Assembly (NCBI RefSeq): GCF_026344135.1
Contig: NZ_JAPKNA010000006.1
Location: forward strand, 212,736-276,735
DNA: 64,000 nt
Direction: 5' to 3'
From: Alcaligenes parafaecalis
GTDB lineage: Bacteria > Pseudomonadota > Gammaproteobacteria > Burkholderiales > Burkholderiaceae_B
Below the pieces are notes generated by a model, which was not told the origin of the DNA, did not search any database, and saw only the letters and a list, made by a program, of their open reading frames with translations. Of this stretch, positions 26,601 through 34,575 are shown piece by piece (the stretch's first letter is position 1; each line of letters begins with the position of its first letter). A program made the translations under genes and the position numbers.

Positions 26601-28355
26601 TTACTTCACTAATACGTATTGACCGGGCGCAGGGCCCACCGGGGCAAAGCCTTGCTTGGCCGCCCCCATTTGCGGTGGCTTCACGTCTGCACCGGAGCGA
26701 GCTTTCAGCCACTCGGTCCAGGCGGACCACCAGGAGCCCGGATGCGAGGCCGCTTGTGCCTGCCACTCGTCCACCAGAACAGGAGCAGTGCCTGCGGCTC
26801 GGGTATGGATCTGATACTTGCGACGCGGATGGCCGGGTTCGCTGACAATTCCGGCGTTGTGACCACCTGTGGTCAAGACAAAGGTGATCTCGGCAGGAAC
26901 CAGATAATGCAGCTTGTAAACCGAACGCCAGGGTGCGACGTGATCGGAAACGGTGCCCACGCAAAAAACAGGCAAATTGATTTGCGCCAGAGAAACGATA
27001 CGGCCTTCAACCGGATAACGGTTTTGACTTAAATCATTATTCAAATACAAGCGGCGCAAATATTGCGAGTGCATGGTGGCAGGCATACGTGTGGCATCTG
27101 CATTCCAGGCCATTAAATCGTTCAAGGGACGACGTTCGCCCAATAAATATTTATTGATCATAGGCGCCCACAATAAATCAGCAGAACGCAACATTTGAAA
27201 TGCGGCTTCCATCTGATTGGCGCGTAAAAACCCTTCATCGGCCATCTGCGCTTCCAGCAGGCTGACCTGGCTTTCGTCAATGAACAGGGACAGATCGCCA
27301 GGCTCGGAGAAGTCGGTTTGAGCGGCGAAGAAAGTCAGGGAAGCCAGCCTGTCGTCCCCATCGCGTGCCATGGCGGCCGCCGCGATAGCCAGCAAGGTGC
27401 CACCCAGGCAGTAGCCGGTAGCATGCACTTTCTGGCCTGGAACAATGGCATTGACGGCATCCAGACTGGCTTTCCAGCCCAGACGAATGTAGTCGTCCAT
27501 GCCAAAGGCATGGTCCTTGGCATCGGGGTTTTTCCAGGACAGGCAAAACACTGTATGGCCCTGGTCGACCAGGTATTTGATCAGCGAATTCTGCTGAGAC
27601 AGATCCAGAATGTAGTACTTCATGATCCAGGCCGGAACGATCAAAATAGGCTCTGGGTGTACTAGTTTCGTGGTGGGGGTGTATTGAATCAGCTCCACCA
27701 GCTCATTGCGCAACACCACCTTGCCTGGTGTCGCCGCCAAATCCTTCCCTACCGTGAAATCTTCCGTACCGACAGGAGGCTCGCCCGCGAACTGGGCCTG
27801 CATATCCTGCTGCCAATGCTCCAGACCACGGCTGAAGTTATCCCCTTGCTCTGCCAGGGTTTTATCCCATACCAAAGGATTGGTCAGTGCGAAATTGCTG
27901 GGGCTGAGCATGTTCAGCCATTGCTCGGCACCAAAGGCAATCAACTGTTGATGATGGGGTTCTACCCCTGCCACACCCTCGGTTGCGCTTTGCCACCATT
28001 GCTGCTGCGCCTGATAGGTTTGCCGCAACAAATTAAAGGGCCAGCGGTCCCAGGCGGGATCCGCAAACCGGCGGTCTGTCTGAGCGGGGGGGGTTGCTTG
28101 AGCAGGGGCTTGCGCAGGAAGCTGGGCAGAGGCGGCCAGCTCCTCGCTCCAGTCACGGAACAACTGTTCCCACTGACTAAGGGCCAACTGCCGTAATTGT
28201 TCTTGTTTGCCGGGACTCAGGGTCAGATGACGTATCCAGTCCATCCAGGCCATGAACTGCGATTCGGGGGAGATGGAGCTCCAGATACGGGCCCAGGCGG
28301 CTCGTGCGGATGCGTCTAAATGCTCAGTCTGATCGATGCACTGCCTGCTTACCAT
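26601..28355 (-). CDS. phaC: Class I poly(3-hydroxybutyrate) synthase
   Basis: Polymerises (R)-3-hydroxybutyryl-CoA into PHB at the granule surface. Catalytic Cys lies in the lipase-like box ATGYCLGGTLLA (near residue 315), with Asp in GTVSDHVAPW (near 470) and His in TTGGHNAGIVSEPGH (near 498). 584 residues, the usual class I size. The start MVSRQCIDQTEH is chosen because GGAG precedes it; an upstream ATG would add eight residues. phaC is separated from phaP-B-A by the exporter operon although all are on the same strand. A TetR gene is divergent upstream. Confidence 0.95.
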   Translation of the reverse strand: MVSRQCIDQTEHLDASARAAWARIWSSISPESQFMAWMDWIRHLTLSPGKQEQLRQLALSQWEQLFRDWSEELAASAQLPAQAPAQATPPAQTDRRFADPAWDRWPFNLLRQTYQAQQQWWQSATEGVAGVEPHHQQLIAFGAEQWLNMLSPSNFALTNPLVWDKTLAEQGDNFSRGLEHWQQDMQAQFAGEPPVGTEDFTVGKDLAATPGKVVLRNELVELIQYTPTTKLVHPEPILIVPAWIMKYYILDLSQQNSLIKYLVDQGHTVFCLSWKNPDAKDHAFGMDDYIRLGWKASLDAVNAIVPGQKVHATGYCLGGTLLAIAAAAMARDGDDRLASLTFFAAQTDFSEPGDLSLFIDESQVSLLEAQMADEGFLRANQMEAAFQMLRSADLLWAPMINKYLLGERRPLNDLMAWNADATRMPATMHSQYLRRLYLNNDLSQNRYPVEGRIVSLAQINLPVFCVGTVSDHVAPWRSVYKLHYLVPAEITFVLTTGGHNAGIVSEPGHPRRKYQIHTRAAGTAPVLVDEWQAQAASHPGSWWSAWTEWLKARSGADVKPPQMGAAKQGFAPVGPAPGQYVLVK

Positions 28356-28825
28356 TGCCACTCCGCAAAAAGTACACATAAAGAAAAAAGCAGATACGAC
28401 TGCTTAGTCTTTTTAATAATACACCAGTTTACATCTAAACTTTTTGCATGCAGGCCTTTTAACAAAGACCTATAAAAAACCTTTGCGGTAGATCAAGTTC
28501 ATGACAGATAAAAAACGGTCAGCTCAAGCCACCTTTCCTGTTATAACGTGCCTGATATGAAATGGGGAAATAAAAACAAGCATAAAAATAAATAAACCCT
28601 CACTGAAAAGGGAAGGCTTTTAAAAACAACAAAGACCATGCAACCCACTGAAACATATGGCACTTCAAACAGGCAACAGAACAATTATTTCTTAGCTATA
28701 TGACAAAACGAAGCTGCCGTCCCGGCTAGGGATTCAAGCCACTACAGACCTGATCAGACGCCAGCCCGAAAGCAGTGGCCTGATATACTGCAAGCCCCAT
28801 ATCTTGCCCATCCACACAGGGTGAC
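28356..28825. other. AT-rich intergenic region between phaC and tetR
   Basis: About 470 bases, markedly more AT-rich than its surroundings. It must contain divergent promoters for phaC and the TetR gene. A CTGATCAG palindrome lies near 28751-28758. No convincing long operator, terminator or ncRNA was seen. Confidence 0.4.
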
Positions 28826-29491
28826 ATGACAGACTCGCACCAAAATAAACCTCCAAAAAACGAAACCACAAGCAAGCGACGCTACCTGCCCTCGGCCGAG
28901 CGCAAACGCGAAATCCTGAAAGCCGCTTTTGAAGAATTTTCCCATCGGGGTTTTCTGGGAACCTCTCTGGAACGGATTGCCGCCAGCGCCGGCATTTCCA
29001 AGTCCGGGATCTACGCGCACTACAGCAGCAAGGATGAAGTGTTCGAGGACATGCTCCACAGCACCCTGCTGCCACCCGATGGCAATACTTTTGAGCTGAC
29101 CGATACATCGGATGCCGACACCCTGTCCTGTATCGTGGATGAGTACCTCAAGCAACTGTACAAACGCCTGTCCAGCCCGGACGTGCAAGCCATGTTCAGA
29201 CTCTTGATGACCGAGAGCGGCCGCGTGCCCGATCTGGCGCACTACTGGGGCAAACAACTCCTGAGTCAGAACTACATGTCCAATCAGGCGTTTTTTGAAC
29301 TGGGCATACAGCGTGGTCTCATCCGCCCCGACGTCAGCTCGTCTGACTACATCCTGGCGGCCTCCCCTTCCCTGATGTGGCTTATGGTTCTGCTGGTTCT
29401 AGGTCCGCAGAACTCGCCCGTGCCTTTTGAGGAAGTCCATCTTTTGCACAAGCGCTTGCTAATCGAGTGCCTGCAGCCTGCAACGGCCTAA
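28826..29491 (+). CDS. TetR/AcrR-family regulator
   Basis: 221 residues. N-terminal HTH AERKREILKAAFEEFSHRGFLGTSLERIAASAGISKSGIYAHYSSKDEVFEDML is a typical TetR domain (about residues 24-78), preceded by a basic tail; the C-terminal ligand domain is not specific. The gene is divergent from phaC, so control of PHB synthesis is possible; it could equally regulate itself or a distant exporter. Confidence 0.88.
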   Translation: MTDSHQNKPPKNETTSKRRYLPSAERKREILKAAFEEFSHRGFLGTSLERIAASAGISKSGIYAHYSSKDEVFEDMLHSTLLPPDGNTFELTDTSDADTLSCIVDEYLKQLYKRLSSPDVQAMFRLLMTESGRVPDLAHYWGKQLLSQNYMSNQAFFELGIQRGLIRPDVSSSDYILAASPSLMWLMVLLVLGPQNSPVPFEEVHLLHKRLLIECLQPATA

Positions 29492-29742
29492 GCACTCGTC
29501 CAGGTGAAGCAGGCAACACCGGCTCGGCTGCCTTGGTGATAGAGCCGGGCTCATGGCCCGCTGCTGCAACCCGCTCGCTTTTCCTCATAATCCTCATCAA
29601 GCCAAACGTATAAGCGACTCGGGCGCTCACGCTACACTTGAGGGCAACGATCATTCCCTCGAACAGCAACTGCCCGTACAATAATCGGTTGCAGTCTATT
29701 TCCAATGGGTTCCCTCACCCCATCCACCAAAAAGGTTCAGAC

Positions 29743-30417
29743 ATGACTCTGCCTACCGTGCCGTCTTCACGGCTGTCGTTCTATTTGCGACTTTTAATTG
29801 CGTTTCACATTTTTATTGTGATCGCCAGCAATTACCTGGTTCAACTTCCCATTGAACTGTTCGGCTTTCATAGTACCTGGGGAGCCTTCAGCTTTCCCTT
29901 CGTTTTTCTGGCCACAGACCTGACAGTCCGTCTAATGGGCAAGTCCGAAGCGCGTCGCGTCATTACCCGCGCCATGTTCCCGGCCTTGATCGCCTCGTAT
30001 GTGGTGTCCGTCCTGTTTAACGAAGGCCATTTCAATGGTCTGCAAGCACTAGGCGAATTCAACAGCTTTGTCTTCCGCATTGCCTTGGCCAGTTTTGCTG
30101 CCTATGTACTAGGGCAGTTGCTGGATGTGCAGGTATTTGATCGCATCCGCCGCGACTATAAGCAATGGTGGATCGCACCCGCAGCCGCTTCCATCTTTGG
30201 ACAGGCTCTGGATACCCTGGCCTTTTTCGGCATCGCCTTCTGGCGCAGCAGCAACCCGTTCATGGCCGAGCACTGGGGTGAAATTGCCGTGGTGGACTAC
30301 GTTATCAAGCTGGGCGTCAGCCTGCTGCTGTTTGTGCCCATGTATGGCGTACTGCTGAACTCCCTGATCAGCACCATGAAGCGCCGCGCGCTCAGTACCG
30401 CACAGGTCAAGGCATGA
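29743..30417 (+). CDS. yhhQ: Queuosine precursor transporter (YhhQ/QPTR family)
   Basis: Inner-membrane importer of queuosine precursors (preQ0/preQ1). 224 residues with about six membrane segments; family features include FPFVFLATDLTVRLMGKSEARRVI near residues 50-72 and the conserved QALDTLAFFGIAFW region near 150. It overlaps queC by four bases (ATGA), and pairing with queC supports the assignment. The ATG at 29743 is preferred over upstream starts, which would add a hydrophilic tail absent from the family. Confidence 0.9.
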   Translation: MTLPTVPSSRLSFYLRLLIAFHIFIVIASNYLVQLPIELFGFHSTWGAFSFPFVFLATDLTVRLMGKSEARRVITRAMFPALIASYVVSVLFNEGHFNGLQALGEFNSFVFRIALASFAAYVLGQLLDVQVFDRIRRDYKQWWIAPAAASIFGQALDTLAFFGIAFWRSSNPFMAEHWGEIAVVDYVIKLGVSLLLFVPMYGVLLNSLISTMKRRALSTAQVKA

Positions 30418-31127
30418 AGCCGCACACTCCCCGCCGCCGGGCACTGGTTTTATTTTCGGGCGGACAGGATTCAGCCACTTGTCTAGCCTGGGCACTGGAC
30501 CGCTTTGCCTTGGTGGAAACCGTGGGCTTTGACTACGGGCAGCGCAACCATGCGGAATTGCAGTGCCGCCAGACCTTAAGAGACAAGCTGTGCCAGCAAT
30601 TCCCGCATTGGGCAGAACGCCTGGGGGAAGATCATGTGCTGGACGCCCGCGTGCTGGCTCAGATTGGCGGCAGTGCCATGACCGAATCCATGACGATTGC
30701 CATGCAGGAAGACGGGCTCCCCAATACTTTTGTACCGGGTCGGAACCTGCTGTTCTTTACCCTGGCAGGTGCCTTGGCCTACCGCCGGGGCCTGGATACG
30801 CTGGTGGGTGGCATGTCTGAAACCGACTACTCCGGCTACCCGGATTGTCGAGACAATACGCTCAAAGCCTTGCAAGTGGCCTTGAGCCTGGGCATAGAGC
30901 GCCCGCTGACCGTGGAAACGCCACTGATGTGGCTGGACAAGGCAGACACCTGGGAACTGGCCCACCAGCTAGGCGCAGATGCTTTAGTGGAGCTGATCCA
31001 GCAAGACAGCCATACCTGCTACCAGAATGAGCGCGAAACGCTGCATGACTGGGGATATGGCTGCGGGCACTGCCCGGCGTGTGAGCTGCGGGCCAAGGGC
31101 TATCAGGATTGGGCCGTGCGAGACTGA
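30414..31127 (+). CDS. queC: 7-cyano-7-deazaguanine synthase
   Basis: Converts 7-carboxy-7-deazaguanine to preQ0 with ATP and ammonia, in the queuosine pathway; cytoplasmic. PP-loop SGGQDSATCLAWAL near residue 15, family motif VPGRNLLFFTLA near 106, and Zn-binding CGHCPACELR near the C-terminus with an earlier Cys. 237 residues, normal for QueC. Translationally coupled to yhhQ. Convergent with the next gene. Confidence 0.95.
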   Translation: MKPHTPRRRALVLFSGGQDSATCLAWALDRFALVETVGFDYGQRNHAELQCRQTLRDKLCQQFPHWAERLGEDHVLDARVLAQIGGSAMTESMTIAMQEDGLPNTFVPGRNLLFFTLAGALAYRRGLDTLVGGMSETDYSGYPDCRDNTLKALQVALSLGIERPLTVETPLMWLDKADTWELAHQLGADALVELIQQDSHTCYQNERETLHDWGYGCGHCPACELRAKGYQDWAVRD

Positions 31128-31135
31128 TTACCTTG

Positions 31136-31948
31136 CTACTTCTTGCAGCGGCACGGGTGAAGAACAAGATACGCACGCCGTGCCGCATTGCAGGATTGCA
31201 TTGCTCTGAATAAAAAGATCAAAAAAGACACCAGATAAATCAAGGCCGGAATTCCAAAATAACGCTGGGACTTCACCCCTGATTTCAAACTGGAGAAATA
31301 AGCTCCTGACTGAACAGAGTTGCAAATATAGTCAATCTCATTCTGAAAGAGAGGCGTCTCCGAATTCCTTGCTTCCAGCGAACAATCCGCTATATTAAAA
31401 ACCCATCGCTTACCATCCGGAGCAAGAAGCGATCTCATCCCCTGTTCACCCTGCCAAGCCCAAACCTCACTTTCTTTAAATTTGACAATAGACTCAGAAC
31501 CAAAAGACAAAATAGAAGCGGGAGCCAAAAAAAGGCAAAGAAGCGCAATAAACACGCACAAGACTCCCCTCTGAAAATAACCAGGATTTTTCACATCCTG
31601 CTCTGGCCAGTTGACCCAATCCCCTGCTCTACCCAAAGTTCTCAAAGGGATAGCAACGCTATCTGCCCACTTAATCGCTTGATGCGTATCCCTCACAGTA
31701 CGAATTCCCTGTCCCCTACCCATTCCAAACATCACCTTGAACCGCTCAACATCCAACGTGTTTTTCCGTGTGGAGTCCAGATAGGAATCGTAAAACTCCT
31801 CTCGATGAAAAATAGCCCAGAGCTTATTGAAAAATACAAAATAAGCACGATTAAAGACAAGAAAAAGAAATCCAACAATAATAAAACTGAAAAAGAAAAT
31901 ATTGGCAATGGAAGAGAAAGAGTAAAAAACAGAAGACATTAAATTCAT
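31136..31948 (-). CDS. Membrane protein of unknown function
   Basis: A 270-residue protein with about three hydrophobic segments: N-terminal (ANIFFFSFIIVGFLFLVFN), central (GVLCVFIALLCLFLAPASIL) and C-terminal (IPALIYLVSFLIFLF). The middle region contains a cytoplasmic-looking charged stretch (RKNTLDVERFKVMFGMGRGQ). No known domain. The gene is clearly more AT-rich than neighbours and stands alone between queC and the glyA terminator, consistent with acquisition. Confidence 0.6.
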   Translation of the reverse strand: MNLMSSVFYSFSSIANIFFFSFIIVGFLFLVFNRAYFVFFNKLWAIFHREEFYDSYLDSTRKNTLDVERFKVMFGMGRGQGIRTVRDTHQAIKWADSVAIPLRTLGRAGDWVNWPEQDVKNPGYFQRGVLCVFIALLCLFLAPASILSFGSESIVKFKESEVWAWQGEQGMRSLLAPDGKRWVFNIADCSLEARNSETPLFQNEIDYICNSVQSGAYFSSLKSGVKSQRYFGIPALIYLVSFLIFLFRAMQSCNAARRAYLVLHPCRCKK

Positions 31949-31951
31949 GAC

Positions 31952-31982
31952 AAAAAAAACCCAGCCACCAAAGTAGCTGGGC
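31952..31982 (-). terminator. Intrinsic terminator after glyA
   Basis: On the minus strand CCCAGCTAC pairs with GTGGCTGGG around TTTG, followed by eight T. It ends the SerC-like/glyA operon. Confidence 0.92.
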
Positions 31983-32004
31983 CCTTATAAAGAAGTTAAT
32001 CAGT

Positions 32005-33294
32005 TCACAACTGTGCTGGCTCTGTCTGCACCTGATATACCGGGTAGCGTCGACACAAGGTCACAATTTTTTCGCGAATATCGTGCTTGATCTTGTCCAG
32101 GGTGCCTGCCTCGTAAGCATCCAGCACATCACACAAGTAATGAGCCAACTGCTCGCAATCCGCTACGGTAAAGCCACGCGTGGTGACGGCAGGCGTCCCG
32201 ATACGAATCCCGGAAGTCACCATGGGCGAACGCGGGTCGTTAGGCACCGAGTTCTTGTTCACGGTAATGTAGGCATCGGCCAAGGCATCGCTGGCTTCCT
32301 GACCCGTATAAGGCTTGGCCGACAGATTAATCAGCATCATGTGGTTATCCGTCCCACCTGACACGATGTTGTGACCACGCTGCATCAATACGGTGGCCAT
32401 GGCGCGGGCATTACGCACCACGTTTTGCTGATAGCTACGGAACTCCGGCTGCAGGGCCTCTTTGAAAGCAATCGCCTTGGCGGCAATCAAGTGCATCAAG
32501 GGGCCACCCTGCACGCCAGGAAAAACGGCAGAGTTCAGACGTTTGTAGAAATCTTCACTTTGCCCTTTGGCCATGATCACGCCACCACGTGGACCGCGCA
32601 GCGTTTTATGTGTCGTACTGGTAACCACATGCGCATATGGCAAGGGGCTGGGGTACTCGCCCGCCGCGACCAGACCCGCCACGTGGGCCATATCTACCCA
32701 GAACCAGGCACCGACTTTGTCCGCGATCTGGCGCATGCGTGCCCAATCTTTCACGCGGGAATAGGCCGAAAAACCACCAATCAGCATTTTGGGCTTGGTC
32801 TCGATGGCAATACGCTCCATTTCGTCGTAATCGATCAAGCCGGTTTTGATATCAACCCCGTAAGGAACAATGTTGTAAAGACGCCCGGAAATATTGATGG
32901 GGTTACCGTGTGTCAGGTGTCCCCCCTGAGCCAGATTCATCCCCATGACCGTATCGCCTGGTTTGAGCAAGGCCAGGAACACGGCAGTATTGGCTTGTGC
33001 TCCAGCATGAGGCTGCACGTTGGCATAGTCGCAATCGAACACGGCTTTCAGGCGCTCAATCGCCAGGCGTTCGGCCACGTCCACAAATTCACAACCAGCG
33101 TAATACCGCTTGTCGGGATAACCTTCGGCGTACTTATTGGTAAACACCGAGTTTTGCACCTGCATCACCAAGGGGCTGGCGTAGTTTTCCGAGGCAATCA
33201 GTTCTACGTGATCTTCCTGACGGCTTTCTTCGCCCTGGATGGCCTGCGCCAATTCCTTGTCGAATTCAGCCAGGCTGAGTGTGTTGTCGTACAT
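32005..33294 (-). CDS. glyA: Serine hydroxymethyltransferase
   Basis: PLP enzyme converting serine and tetrahydrofolate to glycine and 5,10-methylene-THF; cytoplasmic. Active-site residues are intact: the NKYAEGYP motif with Tyr and Glu near 54-57, DMAHVAGLVAAG with the PLP Asp, TTHKTLRGPRGG with PLP Lys230, and TSGIRIGTPAVTTRG with the substrate Arg. 429 residues, slightly longer than the usual 415-420. It lies 72 bp downstream of the SerC-like gene and is followed by a strong terminator, so the two probably form one operon transcribed away from dnfR. It is a useful internal control for the altered paralogue at 36092-37387. Confidence 0.95.
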   Translation of the reverse strand: MYDNTLSLAEFDKELAQAIQGEESRQEDHVELIASENYASPLVMQVQNSVFTNKYAEGYPDKRYYAGCEFVDVAERLAIERLKAVFDCDYANVQPHAGAQANTAVFLALLKPGDTVMGMNLAQGGHLTHGNPINISGRLYNIVPYGVDIKTGLIDYDEMERIAIETKPKMLIGGFSAYSRVKDWARMRQIADKVGAWFWVDMAHVAGLVAAGEYPSPLPYAHVVTSTTHKTLRGPRGGVIMAKGQSEDFYKRLNSAVFPGVQGGPLMHLIAAKAIAFKEALQPEFRSYQQNVVRNARAMATVLMQRGHNIVSGGTDNHMMLINLSAKPYTGQEASDALADAYITVNKNSVPNDPRSPMVTSGIRIGTPAVTTRGFTVADCEQLAHYLCDVLDAYEAGTLDKIKHDIREKIVTLCRRYPVYQVQTEPAQL

Positions 33295-33366
33295 CGCTTT
33301 TCCTTAAAAAATTTCAACTCAAGTTGCAGCCACTTGCCGGGCCGCTGTGTAAAGCAGGCACACGCC

Positions 33367-34449
33367 CTACCCGTGCGTGCGCTCGAACTCGCGCATGAAC
33401 TCCCCCAGCGCCTGTACCGCATCCAAGGTGACGGCGTTGTAGATGCTGGCGCGCAAGCCCCCCGTTGATTGATGTCCCTTCAAACCATGAAAACCATTTT
33501 TTTGTGCTTCTTCTGCAAATAAAGCATCTACATTATTTTTGGAAATATGGAATGGAACGTTATTGATGGATCGATAGTCAGGCAAAACATTATTGATATA
33601 AAAACCATTGCTTCTATCAATAACCTCATAGAGCAGTTGTGATTTTTTCTTATTTATTTCATGCAACACATTTACTCCACCCACACGCTCAATCCATTCC
33701 AGTATTAAACCCAACACATACCAGGAAAAGGTGGAAGGCGTATTTAATAAGGATTGTTTTTTTGCTTGAATGGAAAAATCCAGGGCTTGTGGTGTACTTG
33801 TTAAAGGTTTGTCTAAAATAGCGGGATTCAGGACAACAAGCGTGACTCCAGCAATCCCCATATTTTTTTGGGCAGATGCATAAATCAAATCATGCGCCGA
33901 AATGTCAAGCGGTTTTGACATCAAACTGGAGCAAGCATCACACACCAATGGAATAGGCGAGACAGGTGGTGCTGAAAATTGCAAGCCCTGTGCTGTTTCG
34001 TTTTCTGTGTAATGCAAGTAAGCCGCATCCAGATTAATATTAGATTCATTAATCTCGGGAATACGATCAAATCCAGTTTCATGAGAACTGGCTATGATTC
34101 TTACCTTTCCATATTGCCTGGCGGCATTAGCTGCTTGTTCCGACCATAAACCCGTATGTATATAGTCCGCTGTGTTTGTTTGATGGAACAAGTTCATCGG
34201 AATTTGAGAAAACTGCAAGTAAGAACCACCTTGCAGCAGCAAGACGTGATAGTCCGATGGAACCGCCAGGACACGGCGCAACGCAGCGTCGGTACGATGG
34301 GCAAAATCCATGAAGGGCTGGGAACGATGGCTGATTTCCATCACAGACAAACCTGTGCCAGCGAAATCAAGCAGCTCATCACGCACTTGCAATAGAACAT
34401 CCATTGGCAAGGCGCTGGGCCCTGCGCTGAAATTAAAGGGTCGGGACAT
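33367..34449 (-). CDS. dnfT1: SerC-like aminotransferase (position of dnfT1)
   Basis: 360-residue fold-type I PLP enzyme resembling phosphoserine aminotransferase: FSAGPSALP, EISHRS (His41, Arg42), GLWS Trp102, HYTENET, PLP Asp171, YASAQKNMG with PLP Lys195, and GGLRASIYNA with the carboxylate Arg. The second phosphate-binding pair, normally His-Arg, reads His326-Gln327. It may therefore have shifted away from phosphoserine, or be an ordinary variant. Coding for residues about 100-320 is noticeably AT-rich. The start MSRPFNF is preferred over a TTG 21 bases upstream. The dnfT1 symbol is by order in the Alcaligenes cluster (T1-R-T2-A-B-C-D), from memory. Confidence 0.8.
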   Translation of the reverse strand: MSRPFNFSAGPSALPMDVLLQVRDELLDFAGTGLSVMEISHRSQPFMDFAHRTDAALRRVLAVPSDYHVLLLQGGSYLQFSQIPMNLFHQTNTADYIHTGLWSEQAANAARQYGKVRIIASSHETGFDRIPEINESNINLDAAYLHYTENETAQGLQFSAPPVSPIPLVCDACSSLMSKPLDISAHDLIYASAQKNMGIAGVTLVVLNPAILDKPLTSTPQALDFSIQAKKQSLLNTPSTFSWYVLGLILEWIERVGGVNVLHEINKKKSQLLYEVIDRSNGFYINNVLPDYRSINNVPFHISKNNVDALFAEEAQKNGFHGLKGHQSTGGLRASIYNAVTLDAVQALGEFMREFERTHG

Positions 34450-34529
34450 ACTTGCTGAGATCCTGTACAAACCTGAACGCCGGAACAGGCCCCCCCTATT
34501 TCGGCAATGACAATCAAGTCTACGAGCAC

Positions 34530-34553
34530 AATGGTCTGACTAGTCAGACCATT
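34530..34553. promoter_or_regulatory. 24-bp perfect palindrome, DnfR operator between T1 and dnfR
   Basis: Two half-sites TGGTCTGA (34532-34539) and its complement TCAGACCA (34544-34551) form a perfect 24-bp palindrome. TGGTCTGT is the published DnfR binding motif as I recall it. It lies 23 bases above the dnfR ATG and about 80 bases above T1, so it can control both. Confidence 0.8.
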
Positions 34554-34574
34554 AATATTCTCTGGAGCAGACCG
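34544..34574 (-). promoter_or_regulatory. Direct-repeat DnfR site pair facing T1
   Basis: On the minus strand CGGTCTGC (34574-34567) and TGGTCTGA (34551-34544) start 23 nt apart, the same spacing as the pairs in front of T2 and dnfA. The first site is weaker (6 of 8 to TGGTCTGT) and abuts the dnfR ATG, so binding could also repress dnfR. Confidence 0.5.
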
Positions 34575-34575
34575 C

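Noticed and set aside
28356..28825. AT-rich gap considered as a replication origin or mobile element boundary
   Set aside because: No DnaA-box cluster, integrase, transposase or terminal repeats were seen.
29640..29660. 5-bp hairpin GAGGG/CCCTC upstream of yhhQ-queC, considered as a preQ1-I riboswitch
   Set aside because: The A-rich tail and pseudoknot partner are absent, and it lies about 80 bases from the start codon instead of at the ribosome site.
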